DNA from: Rhizophagus sp. LPA8_4_AMF
Lineage: Eukaryota > Glomeromycota > Glomeromycetes > Glomerales > Glomeraceae
DNA: 34,537 bases
Direction: 5' to 3'
NCBI GenBank assembly: GCA_021464525.1
Contig: JADRCO010000403.1
Coordinates: 1-34,537 of the forward strand
Position numbers and translations under genes: made by a program. This document shows positions 21,083 to 31,819 of this stretch, piece by piece. The notes under the pieces are model-generated. The model was not told the DNA's origin, made no database searches, and saw only the letters and a program-made list of their open reading frames with translations. How positions within the stretch are numbered: the first letter of the stretch is position 1; every line of letters begins with the position of its first letter.

Positions 21083-21756
21083 ATTTACAGACAGCCATTT
21101 CACAGACATGAAATTAACAGACGCCATTTTGCTAACTTCTATTTTACCGACATGAAAATTTACCTACTGTATTTCACCGAAATGAGTTTTATCGTGAAAC
21201 AACAAGTTCCTGAGACAGAAATGGAAGTTTACGAAATTTTTTGAGTGCAAATTGTGATAAATTAAGCTGGGACCCGAATTATATATATAGAGAGGTAGGG
21301 TGATCTGGACGTAATTTGTTCATTTGTAAATAGTCAATTTGAACTTCATTAAACTTATTATAAATATTTTTAATTTTAGATTTAGTAAAATAGCTTTTTG
21401 ATACTCTAATTGATCTTTACCGACATGTAAAATTACCCGACTCACCATGTTTACTAGCTGCGCCTCACTCCTTACTGCGCATTACAGCTGAAGAAACTCG
21501 GTAAGATTCGGTATAACTCAGAATAAATAAAAACTACACCGCTGTGCGCTCTGAATCTAATAATAAAGTTTTTACCTTATTCTGAACTTTACCGTGTTTT
21601 ACCGAATGTACCGAGTTGTCTCTCGCTACGTGGCTAGGTATTCCCGTACATTATGAAATCATCTGTAAAATGGTTTCGTGAGATGTCGGTGAAATGGTAA
21701 GTAGGAAAATGACGTCGGTAAATTTTATGTCGGTGAAACAGGTGTCGGTAAAATGG
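21083..21756. mobile_element. Non-autonomous element with long imperfect inverted repeats and nested inner inverted repeat
   Basis: The left arm (about 21083-21165) and the reverse complement of the right arm (about 21684-21756) align over more than 50 bp: ATTTAC-GACA, TTCAC-GACAT, AAATT-AC-GACG, CATTTT-CTA. Each arm is built of 4-5 copies of a motif like TTYACCGACATG; one more lies inside at about 21418. A second inverted pair sits within: ACTCGGTAAGATTCGGTATA (from 21496) against its partner at 21577-21616, which carries TTACCGAATGTACCGAGT. No transposase frame is present. This is a MITE- or foldback-like element; its superfamily is not determined and I could not fix the exact ends or a target-site duplication. 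Confidence 0.7.
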
Positions 21757-22722
21757 GTGAATACCATATAACGCATGTTAAAACTGCAATAAAAAAACCA
21801 GGCCACCATTGATTACTTGCCGCAGCGAATCGGATACAAAAAGGAAAAAAAAGTATTTTTTTTTTAATAATTATAAAATATATATATATATATATAATTG
21901 TTTGTTTATTGGCCTAACTAAATTAAAATTTTTTTTATAATTGTTAATTAATAGTGACTAATAATTACTATTTTTTTAGGATCATCCAAAAATGATTTAT
22001 TTATAAAGAACGACAAATAACTATTTCACTACAGCTGATCGCAGAAGACGACTAATTTGATTTGCCAATTTGCCAACTTCGTTTCTCTTAAAAATTTTTA
22101 ATACATAGAGCAGGAAAAGAGAATAAGAAAGCGGACGTACAATAAAATTTATTGAATTCTTTCTTATACAATATGAATAATGGATAATGGTAAACATAGA
22201 CTTAAATTGTGCAATTGTGAATTTTAACTACCCGTATTTGCCCAAAAATAAGCAACCACCAAAAATAAGCAACCTGGCCCGCATTATAACAAATTTTGGC
22301 CTACATTATCAAAACTTGGCCGGCATTATGTGCAAAAACGGGTTGCTTATTTTCGGGCAAATACGGTATGCAAACAAATTCAATAAATTTAAACCATATC
22401 GTTTCATGTTGCAATCGATCTAGACTAAAATAATTATATATCAAAAATTTGCACTAATTATTAATTCAGTACAATTTTTTTTTTAAAGTAACTTTATTAT
22501 TCAATATTATTTTTAATTTATAACAAAAACGATGTACAGTATCATCGGTACTTTGTGATGAATCTCTTTCAGATGTTAAAAATGTTTTTTATCGTGGATT
22601 TAATAAAACGTTTAATTTAATTGTTTAATATTGAGGTGACTTGCACATATCAAAATTTGGGCCTTTCTTCATTTATTATTATTGACATTTAAGATAAAAA
22701 TAACATTTATTAACAATAAATA
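21757..22722. other. Intergenic region holding a small MITE
   Basis: AT-rich with a (TA)n run near 21879-21895. A 136-bp inverted-repeat element lies at 22231-22366 and explains the open frame at 22187-22423. No gene is supported. Confidence 0.55.
22231..22366. mobile_element. 136-bp MITE with about 27-bp terminal inverted repeats and TA target site
   Basis: The left end CCCGTATTTGCCCAAAAATA continuing into AGCAACC is the inverted complement of the right end GGTTGCTTATTTTCGGGCAA continuing into ATACGG, with one mismatch and one extra C. Both ends are flanked by TA (22229-22230 and 22367-22368), as expected for Tc1/mariner-type insertion. The left arm has a second AAAAATAAGCAACC copy. The middle consists of three GGCC-CATTA motifs (TGGCCCGCATTAT, TTGGCCTACATTAT, TTGGCCGGCATTAT) also seen near 1991 and 12507. 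No coding capacity. Confidence 0.82.
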
Positions 22723-23634
22723 CTAAATCTTCGTTTTAAAATTTTCCAATACATTAAGAGCATTTTGATAACCTTGTTCAGCAGATTTTTTATACCAATA
22801 AATTGCTTTGCTCATATTTTTTTCAACTCCTTCACCATATTCATACATATTAGCAAGGTTATGCTGAGCCACTTTATTTCCTAAATTTGCAGCCTCTTGA
22901 TATAATTCAAATGCTTTTTGCGTATCAATATCAGTTCCAATCCCGTTATCATAACAATAGCCTAATAAATTTATTCCACCAGAATGTTTTCCTACTGAAC
23001 ATTTCTTAGATAATTCAAAAACCTTATTATCATCTTTCAATAAATTTTCATTCTTATACATTAATGCAAGATTACATTGAGCTCTATTATTTCCTAAATT
23101 TGCTGCCTTATTATATAATTCAAAAGCTTTTTGTTTATTAACTTCAGTTCCAATTCCATTATAATAACAATATCCTAATAAATTTAATCCACTTGAATAT
23201 TCTCTTTCGGCCAAATCTTTAGATAATTCAAAAGTTTTGTCAAAATTCTTTTCAACACCTTCACCATCTTCATACATTAAAGCAAGATCAAATTGAGCTA
23301 AATTATTTTTTAAATCTGCTGCTTTTTTATATAATTCAAATGCTTTTTGTTTATCAATGTTAGATTCAATTCCATGATAATTAAAATATCCAAGTAAATA
23401 AATAGATGTTGAATCATTTTGATTTTTTAAAAGCCAATTATAAACTTCTCTTAAAATTATTTTTTGATTATTAATATAATTAAGAACTCGTTGTTTTCTT
23501 ATTTTTTCTTCTTTTCCTTCATTTAATTCCTTAGAAATAAAGTCGACCAATTCATGAATGACAAAACTTATATCCTCTTCAAATATGTCTGTGTGAATGT
23601 ATCGAGTGGTTGGTTCTATTTCCTTAATATTCAT
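22723..23634 (-). CDS. Sel1-repeat protein, paralogue of the pseudokinase-Sel1 C-terminal half
   Basis: Intronless frame of 303 residues, ATG at 23634-23632. Residues 1-85 are a helical N-terminal region ([38 protein letters not shown]). Residues about 85-298 hold six to seven Sel1 repeats ([29 protein letters not shown] and [22 protein letters not shown] types); the fourth has lost its GEG turn. It aligns from end to end with residues 323-623 of the pseudokinase fusion 1 kb upstream. The four codons just before its ATG read KIDK, as in the fusion protein (QKIDKMNTKE), so homology runs on into what is now 5' UTR. The likely role is a protein-interaction scaffold; partner unknown. Two CACGTG sites lie at 23780 and 23846 in the upstream region. 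Confidence 0.93.
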   Translation of the reverse strand: [303 protein letters not shown]

Positions 23635-24655
23635 TTTATCAATTTTTTTTTATAAAAGAAAAAAAAATATAGATACAATAATTTTGCGACGATTTTTTTA
23701 TTGGAAAAAAAAGGTATAATAAAAAAAAATATTTTTTTTTTTATGTACTTTATGTACTTTATTTATTATGTGCGTAAATCACGTGGTATTTTGGACACAG
23801 TCGATTAAATGTTCGGAAATGGCCGATAATTAGTCATGACCGATTCACGTGGTACAAAAGAATGATTCGTGAACTTTAACGATCACTAACCGATTTTGCT
23901 ACGCCATAAATGCAAATCTTTTGTAACTTTCTGCGGAGACAAACAAATCATGTTCGAGGAATGCTAAATGTGATTTTTAAAATATAATTATGTAAAGATT
24001 TTATTGGAGACGTTAATTATTGAAAAAAAAAACTTAATTACATTGTTGGCAAACCGACATCAGCAACACCATGCATAGTTATCCGGTATCACATGGTAAA
24101 TAAAAAAATTATCACTAAATATAAACCGACATTCAGCAACATCATGCATAGGAATTCAATTTCACATGGTAAAATAAAGAAAATTATCGCTAAAATATGC
24201 ACGCATATAATTATCAAAAGAATTTATCTCAAAATTTTGTAAAAAAAAAAAAAAAAACTTATTATTTTTAAATTTTACGAACAAAATAATAAATTTCTCC
24301 CACATTAAGACATGCTATTAAAAATAAATTTTTTTATAAATTATAAATTAATTAACGTTCATCCAGTAAAACTGCTATTTTTTAACTGATCAATAATAAA
24401 AATAATATCTATCGTATTGATTATTAAAAACACTAATATACTATATATACTATATGTTTACACGGTAATCAAATCTATACAGTATTTATCACTCGGCATT
24501 TTATTAAAAAGTGATAAATGTACTTACCGTACTAATTATTTGTAAAGTGGAATATTATAAGCGAAAATCAAATCTTTCTGACGCTTCGATCATGTAATTT
24601 TTTAAAAAAATTACGGTCATAAATAACACTCAGATTGGCCCATTTTCACTCTCAG
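23635..24655. other. Intergenic region between the two Sel1 genes
   Basis: Contains the promoter region of the 23634 gene with CACGTG at 23780-23785 and 23846-23851 (both in TCACGTGGTA context), a two-copy tandem repeat at 24051-24198 and poly-A runs. No coding frame. Confidence 0.5.
24051..24198. repeat. Two-copy direct repeat, 72 and 76 bp
   Basis: Copy 1 (24051-24122) and copy 2 (24123-24198) both run AAACCGACAT(T)CAGCAACA, ATGCATAG, TCACATGGTAAA, AAATTATC-CTAAA-TAT. Copy 1 also has AGTTATCCGGTATCACATG, almost the same as AGTTATCCGGTATCACGTG at 18573-18591. Confidence 0.82.
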
Positions 24656-26853
24656 CTATAAAAGAAATTTTAATTTAGCTTGAGCGCCCAGATTTTCTTG
24701 TTCGGCGGATTTTTTATACCAATAAATTGCTTTGCTCATATTTTTTTCAGTTCCTTCCCCATATTCATACATATTAGCAAGATTATATTGAGCTACATCA
24801 TTTCCTAAATTTGCCGCCTCTTGATATAATTCAAATGCCTTTTGAAAATTAGCATCAGTTCCAAGTCCATTATAATAACAATATGCTAATAGGCCTATTC
24901 CATCCGAATGTTTTCCATCTGTCGATTTATTTGCTAATTCAAAAACCTTATCGTAATCTTTTTCGACACCATCTCCACTTTCATAAATTAGACCAAGATT
25001 ACATTGAGCTCTAATATTTCCTAAATTTGCTGCTTTATAATATAATTCAACTGCCTTATGTTTATCAACATCAGTTCCAATTCCTACATTATAACAATAT
25101 CCTAATAAATTCATTCCAGCTGGATATTCTCTATCCGCTATTTTTAATGATAATTCAAAAACTTTATCATAACTTTTATCAATGCCTTTTCCGTAAATAT
25201 GTAAATAAGCGAGATCAAATTGAGCTGCACTATTTTCTAACTCCGCCGCTTTTTGATATAATCCAAGCGCCTTTTGCTTATTAATGTTAGCTTCAATTCC
25301 ATAACTATTAAAATATCCAAGTAAAAAGATAGAGTTTGAGTCATTTTGGTTATTTAAAAGCCAATTGTAAATTTCTTGTGAACTTATATTGGAATTATTA
25401 ATATAATCAATAACAAATTGCTTTCTTACATTTTCTTCCTTTCCTTTATTTACCTCCTCAAAATACAAATTAATCAATTCATCAATAAAAATACTTAAAT
25501 CCTCTTCAAATATAGCTTGATTAACATTTTGAATCGTAGGTTCTGTTTCCTTTGTATTCATTTTATCAATTTTTTGAATGATTTGAAATTCTGTTATATG
25601 TGTTTTTGTAATAATTGACTTTAACTTATCAACCACTTGATTCATCGATGGTCTATTTTTGGGCTCGCCATTCCAACATTCTAATAAAACGTATATTAAA
25701 TAAATATTAAAATAAAGAATAATAATATATACCGTAAGTATAATAAAAAATTATATTTACCGGTATAAAGATTAGAATAATCTATAGGAGTATCCGAAGC
25801 GATTGTTTCTCTATAACCTTGTGAAATTTGCATAACTAAACTAGCATCATAAGATTCGCCTTTAAATGGTGACTGACCACTCGATATTTCCCATAAAAGT
25901 ACTCCAATACTATAGACGTCACTCCTTTCACTTAATGAGTATGGCTGCATTAAATTATTACTATTATTAAACCATATTGGATCAATATAAGGTGCTGTAG
26001 CAAATAATTCTGATTGATTCATAGGTATTTTAAGCGCTTCTTTAATTCTCTTTGATAATCCAAGGTCGCCTAATTTGATATTATTTTGATGAACTAATAT
26101 ATTACCAGAGTTCTATTATAAAATTAAATATAAATGATTAATAAAAAAAGTATAATAAATTTATTTAAAAAAATTAAAAATATATATATATATTTTTACC
26201 AAATTTCCATGCACAATTCCTTTATTATGTAGACATGACACAACATAAGCTAATTGGAATGCCAATCTATACTTATCTTCCCACATAAGATTTTCAAAGT
26301 TTTCTTTCAAATAGTTTTGAAGAGAACTACCATCAACGTATTCCATTACTAAAAAGTATTCTTTCGCTTGACCATTTTGATTTTCTAATTTTTTTTTTTT
26401 AAAAAAAAATTATTAATGCTTTTTATAAACTATTTAAACATCACTCATAATTATTACATTTTATACCTTTATCTGTAACTCCAAAAAAACTAACAACATT
26501 TTTATGAAAATCAACTTTGCGATAAAGTTCAACCTAAATTATAATGAATATGTATTGTAAATGATTTAATACTGAAATACAAATAATAATAATTACAATA
26601 TTACAATTACCTCATGAATGATTTCTTTTACAGTGATATCATCAAAATTAAAGGATTTCAATACAAAATATTGTTCCGAATTTTTCCAATTTGCACGATA
26701 AATTTTTCCAAAGTAACCACTGTCAATTTTTTCAATATTGTAAAAATCTTTATATTCATAGTATTTTATATGATTTTTAGAAATAGATTCATTAATCAAA
26801 CTAATCCGTTCATTTGAATTTTTGGTAACTTGTATTTCATTTTTATCAAACAT
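24656..26853 (-). CDS. Pseudokinase-Sel1 repeat fusion protein, five exons
   Basis: Exons 26853-26611, 26533-26467, 26384-26200, 26112-25761 and 25680-24656 join into 1872 nt (623 residues); all four introns are GT-AG, 77-87 nt, in AT-rich DNA. Residues about 40-305 are a protein kinase fold: glycine loop IDSGYFGKIY (43-52; the first Gly is Asp), VAIK-like Lys 66 in FVLKSF, hinge VMEYVDGSSLQNYL, catalytic loop VHGNLNSGNILV (161-172), DLG for DFG (181-183), PYIDP, SDVYSIGVLLWEI, and ECWNGEPKNRPS (283-294). The HRD motif is HGN, so the catalytic Asp is Asn164: a predicted pseudokinase, although Lys66, Asn169 and Asp181 remain. Residues about 397-618 are Sel1 repeats. Kinase-Sel1 fusions are a known expanded family in glomeromycotan fungi. 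Expected role: signalling scaffold. The paralogue at 22723 lacks the kinase half. Confidence 0.93.
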
Positions 26854-27879
26854 TATAAATAATTCGATTGAAAAAAAAGAAAATCCCGAAGTACAAATTT
26901 AGCCCCGATATTTATATTTTTGCATAATTATTTGTTACACTGATCATGTGATTTTCGGAGCCATCCTTAAATTGGATTTTGATTGAAATTACAGATCATT
27001 TATTTTTGTCGATGTGATAATATTTATTTCTTACAAATAAATAAAGATTTCGTCTCTGTGAATCAGTAAGGAGTTTTGGAACTAAGCTTTAAGATTGCGT
27101 AATTGCATTTTAATTGTTTTAATTGCGCAACGAGTTTTTTACTGGGAATGGGTCAAATGATTTGGAACTGTTTTTGGAATCGATTTTAAAATTTAGTATG
27201 ATACTCAATTATAAAAATTGAAGTCATTTTTTAAAAAAATAGGACTAGACTAAATCCGGATTAGACTGGACTCAAGAACAAGTTCAAAATACCACGACGA
27301 TCATGGACTAGTCACATGATTATTTATCCTAATTTTGGCCATAGGCAAATATTAATTTTAGCTGAGATTAATATAATCTGCGAATCATTCAAAACTGAGT
27401 TTGGTATATGGAAAAATTTTTTTTATTTTTATAATAAATTGTGATATTTGCTGTAACATATTGGAGCGCGCCAAGTTTACTAAACAAAATTTACAAGGCA
27501 TTTTGTAATACGTCCAAAATTCAAATGTAAGTTCACCTGACCCGCAAAAGCTTCCTTCAGTTGTTTGTAGTAAACAATCTACTATGATAATTGTTAAGTT
27601 TAGAATAATTACGGTAATTACACTGATATTAAAATCCACATTATATATTTTTTTTTAGTTGCAATTAACAAAAAAAAAATATATAGTATAATAATGATAA
27701 TACGCTTGATAAATGAAAAAAAATAATATCAACTAGAATTTAGAAATGGAGTATGGGCAGAAATATTTTGAATGAATTGATCATGTGGTCATTAATTTCA
27801 TTAAATTAGTTTTCTTTTCCGATCGGTATTATGTATATGCCGGTCAGCTATCCACTTTACTATTACAACCTTACATTTA
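26854..27879. other. Intergenic region upstream of the pseudokinase gene
   Basis: Contains the promoter region (TATA at 26909), GATCATGTGATTTT at about 26941 and GTCACATGATTATT at about 27310, and a TAAATCCGGATTA near-palindrome at about 27250. The minus-strand frame at 27385-27639 has no ATG at its start and is not called as a gene. Confidence 0.5.
26909..26916 (-). promoter_or_regulatory. Candidate TATA box of the pseudokinase-Sel1 gene
   Basis: TATAAATA on the minus strand, about 55 bp upstream of the ATG at 26853 and next to a short GC patch (CGGGGC). The position suits a core promoter. Confidence 0.4.
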
Positions 27880-29265
27880 CAGGTTCGGCTTCACAAAATG
27901 AAAGCCCATTCAAATGACACGCTTAACGACCTCGCTGATGCTCAAGCTAAGATCAGTCGACTAGCTATTATTCCTACTTCTATTAATTTTGCTCACTTAC
28001 CTTCTCAAACTGCTACTATTCTCTGGAATGACCAAAATTCCCATTGATCGGGATGTACGAAAAACTATGGGAACAATTGTTAACTACAAACGACTCAAAA
28101 ATCATTTGAATCATCCTTCTATGATAAACATTAAACAAGCTACGGCATATTCATTTATTGAATGGAACATTTCCTTTAAATGGTTCAACTTTAATGCTCG
28201 TTGCATTGGCACAAACGCTCAACACACTAAAGATCTTGCATGGAAAATCAAAACCTCTACAAATGCATTACCTACCTTGGATTTTTTAAATCGAAACTTT
28301 CTGAACCTTCTTAAAAACTACACTACTTGCTTTATGTGTAATGTTGCGGATGAAACCAATAATCATTTTGGAATTGCCCTTCCATCTTTCCATTGATCAA
28401 CAACGTTTCATTGTGCTTGCGAAAACACTTCAACAAATTCTATGGATAATTCTGATAAATTATCGCTTTCTATTTTAGACACTTTACCTATTCTGACACT
28501 TTAGGATAGGTCTTACGTGACTTACAGAATTCTTTGAAGGTTCCACCAGCAGCTTTACTTTTACTTCATTCTTATGTTACGGTTGATCTTTACAAGATTT
28601 TCAAGTTCCATATTGACACGAGACGTTCAATTTTGAAACTACTTTTCCCGTTTTTACAAACTTGTGTCCAAAGATTTCAAACTTCACATTTGGAAACTCC
28701 GTTCCCTTCGTTGGAAAGAATGGAAAATTTCCAACAACATCCTGAAACGTGATTTCAAAAACTACCATTGTAATCAGAACATGGATAATGATCGACTTGG
28801 TGATCCTCATACCACGCGACAGAAACATCGACGTCGTCAAGATTACTATTTATTTACGTTAACCCTTTTTATGATCTTTGTAATTATAAAAATAGTGCAG
28901 ATTTACTTTTTATTTTATTTTCTACATTAATTTTTTACATAGTGGTGCTTTTGTTGATCATATTAGTATTTTTTCTATTTCTCATAATTGTAATATAGAC
29001 TTTAGACATGTTCCATTTTATGTTTAGTACCTAATATTTGAACCTTAGTTACGGTGTTTTTACGGTTTACCTTTTATTTTACTAGTTTGTCCTTAACTAG
29101 AGGGTATTAGTCGTGATTCCCAATAGATGGTTCCTATATTTCTTAATAAGGGCTCAGTTTGTCTGGGTGAAGGTGTTATTTTAGTTTTCTTCTCTTACTT
29201 CTTATGTTGTATTTTGGCGTGCGAGATACTCCTCCTGCTTTACATAAAATAAATAAAAGTATTAT
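27880..29265 (+). mobile_element. 5'-truncated, decayed non-LTR retrotransposon (RNase H end and C-terminal region)
   Basis: From 27883 the plus strand reads VRLHKMKAHSNDTLNDLAD, the C-terminal end of an RNase H domain with the conserved H and D. A stop at about 28044 is passed by a frameshift into 27989-28396, which continues VRKTMGTIVNYKRL and ends in CFMCNVADETNNH; a one-base shift there restores FWNC, giving a C-x2-C...H-x3-C zinc knuckle as in the C-terminus of LINE reverse transcriptases. More C-terminal pieces occur at 28534-28930 (LKLLFPFLQTC; FKLHIWKLRSLRWKEW; LKRDFKNYH). The non-coding tail runs to about 29265 and ends ACATAAAATAAATAAAAG, consistent with a 3' end. Reverse transcriptase and endonuclease are absent, as expected for a 5'-truncated insertion. 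At least three frame breaks. Confidence 0.75.
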
Positions 29266-30349
29266 GTATATTCCGATGGATTTTTTTGTCAATTACTAAT
29301 GTTAAAATCAGGGAATTTGGAGTTAATTGTATATTATTAATAGGTATTGGCACATCAGAAATATTGTTCAACTGAAATTTTTGTTAATAAAACACTGCAA
29401 AATAACGCATAATAAAATCCTTAATGTAAAATAATTTATTATGCAGCCAAATAAATCATGTCGTTTTTAACATACTGAGATATTTCAACCCTACCCTATA
29501 ACTATTATATAATATTTATTTATTTATTTATTTATTATTTTTATTTTTATTTTTATTTTATAAAAAAAAGCGTGTATAGATCAAATTTGATAAAATTTAA
29601 TAATAGATATTCCAATATTTGTCAAAAAACCTTACATAGACTTCTAAAATTATGTAAATCATCCAAAATGTTAAATAAATTATGTTATATAACCGATGGT
29701 ATATAATGCAATAATCAAAAAATTTTGAAATTACTCACAAAATCTTATTAAAAGTATAAATAGAATTGATTGTAATTGAGAAATAATGTCTATGAGTAGA
29801 AAAATACATTAGAACCTTTAAAATATAAAGAAAAATGTTAGAAATCACAGTAATCTCAATAAATGCTAATAATTTCAACCTTTAGACGAGAAAACTCAAA
29901 ATCTGTATTTAATAAACTGACTTTAACGCAAGCAAAATTAAGCTGTAAATAAACCTAGTAGTGCAAGTATTGCCAATGAAACATATATTGGATTCAAAAT
30001 CTTTTAGAGTTTTTTAATTAGATGATTGATGATACACACCATTTGAAAACTACAAAATTTTGATTTATATTTTATGCAGGGTGTATAATATGCTCCTATG
30101 CATAGCAATTTAAGCGTGCATGTTACAATTGTGACATCATGACCTGAGTTACTTTTTGATTGATGATATTAATGATATTAAATTGATTTAAGCTTTATTA
30201 AACATTTTATACCATTTCTCTCTAATTTTTACATTCCTTTCTACCTTCTTTCTATTTTCACATTTCTCAACTCTTCATTTAAAATTTATAAAATAACTTT
30301 TTTTTAATGGGAATACCAATTTGCAAGTACTAAAGTAGTACTAAGCACT
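29266..30349. other. Intergenic region
   Basis: No coding frame. A TTTA/TTTTTA microsatellite lies at about 29517-29565, and a pyrimidine-rich stretch at about 30215-30265 precedes the MULE pseudogene start. Nothing else recognisable. Confidence 0.55.
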
Positions 30350-31420
30350 ATGATCTTCAAAATCCATATTTGTGATAACTCCAATATTGAAATTCCTGAA
30401 GAATTTCTAAATAGTATTCCAGAAGATAGCGACGATGATTTTGAAATTGTTGAAAACCTTCTGCTAGTGATTCAAGTACTCCAACTTTAAAATTAGAAGT
30501 TGGCATGTCCTTTCCTATATGGAAATTGGCATTTGATCATATTAAACAATGGTCCCATCAAATAGGTTTTTTATCTGAAAAGGAGATCAGAAAGCTACAA
30601 AATAAACTTAGAAAATAAGCAATATTATGTGAGTATTCATATATCAACAAATCAAGGAAAATTCCATCTAAACCTTCAAAAATTTGTAGAACTAATTATA
30701 AATAGCATGCAAACCTATCCTGACCTGTTAAAAAAATGAAATCAAACATATTCATGTTACTACATTATTAGATGAGAATTTTGGACATAATTTAGATCCT
30801 TCTTTATGCTCTTTTATGATGAATATGATCATTTAAAACCATTGTATGTTACAATTGAAACACCAACATACATGTTAATCCTCAATTAGGTAATTATCTA
30901 TTCTGGCTATTTGTATCTTGAAAAGGCTTAGAAAGAAGAGTCTCATTGGATAATTTCTAAAGGCTGGATCATACGCATGAAACCAGTACTTTAACTAAAA
31001 TTTTCTGGTGTAGCGTCAAGAAGTGGTAATATTATAATTTTATTCATATATTTCGTTATAGTTATTTTATTTTATATTTAGTTAGTATTCTATTTTAGTT
31101 ATTTTATTTTTAGTTACTTTATTTTTAGTATAGTTATAATAGCAACATAGTTTAATTCGGATAAATATTTAACCGATGGGTAAATAATTAGCCAATAGGA
31201 AAAGAATAAGAAATCGTAGAATTAGTTCTTTAGATTCTTTTTTTACTTTCTTTTATTAACTTTAATTATGAGTAATTATGACTTATATAAACATTACATC
31301 ATTATTTACACGAAGAAAAGAAAGATCTTAAAGAAAGAAATTGAAGAAATAATAGATTAAAAATGTAGTACAAAAAAAGTAATTAATATAAAAAGGCAGC
31401 ATTTTCGCCTTCCTCACAGT

Positions 31421-31445
31421 AAGCTTTTGCTAATAAGCTTTTGCT
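31421..31445 (+). repeat. Two-copy AAGCTTTTGCT direct repeat
   Basis: AAGCTTTTGCT at 31421-31431 and again at 31435-31445 with a 3-bp spacer, within the poorly conserved part of the MULE pseudogene. Confidence 0.6.
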
Positions 31446-31819
31446 TCAGTGATGGATGGAACTATAGCAATCCAAACAGATAAATAAAATTGTTTTTTAA
31501 TGAAATGAAAATGCCTAAACGTTCAAGTTCTATCAGTCAGAAGTAAAAGTAGTTAAAATATAATAAGGAAATGATGATGGCAAAAGCTATCACAGTTTCC
31601 TTTGGTAAGTAAATTACTAACATTTTTCTTTGTTTTTTGAATTTAATAAGACAAAGTGGCGGGACCCCTGTATTTTTGCTCTACACCGGATCAGTTGGAA
31701 AGCTGGTATCACTACAATGATATAATTCTTAATAATAATGCCTTTAAAACCAATTAATATAAAATGTATCTTTTATTTTTTGTAGCTGTTGATAATAACA
31801 TGAAATTTTGGATTGTAGC

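Noticed and set aside
22187-22423. Plus-strand 78-residue frame
   Set aside because: Explained by the 136-bp MITE with terminal inverted repeats that lies inside it.
27385-27639. Minus-strand 84-residue frame with a hydrophobic start and four cysteines, resembling a secreted peptide
   Set aside because: The frame begins at GTG, the adjacent ATG is in another frame and stops after seven codons, and I found no upstream exon with a good splice site. Kept out unless RNA evidence appears.
31008-31682. Possible solo LTR with TGTAG...CTACA ends
   Set aside because: The flanks show no 5-bp duplication, and the right end lies in the MULE reading frame (CSTPDQLESW), so the match is coincidental.
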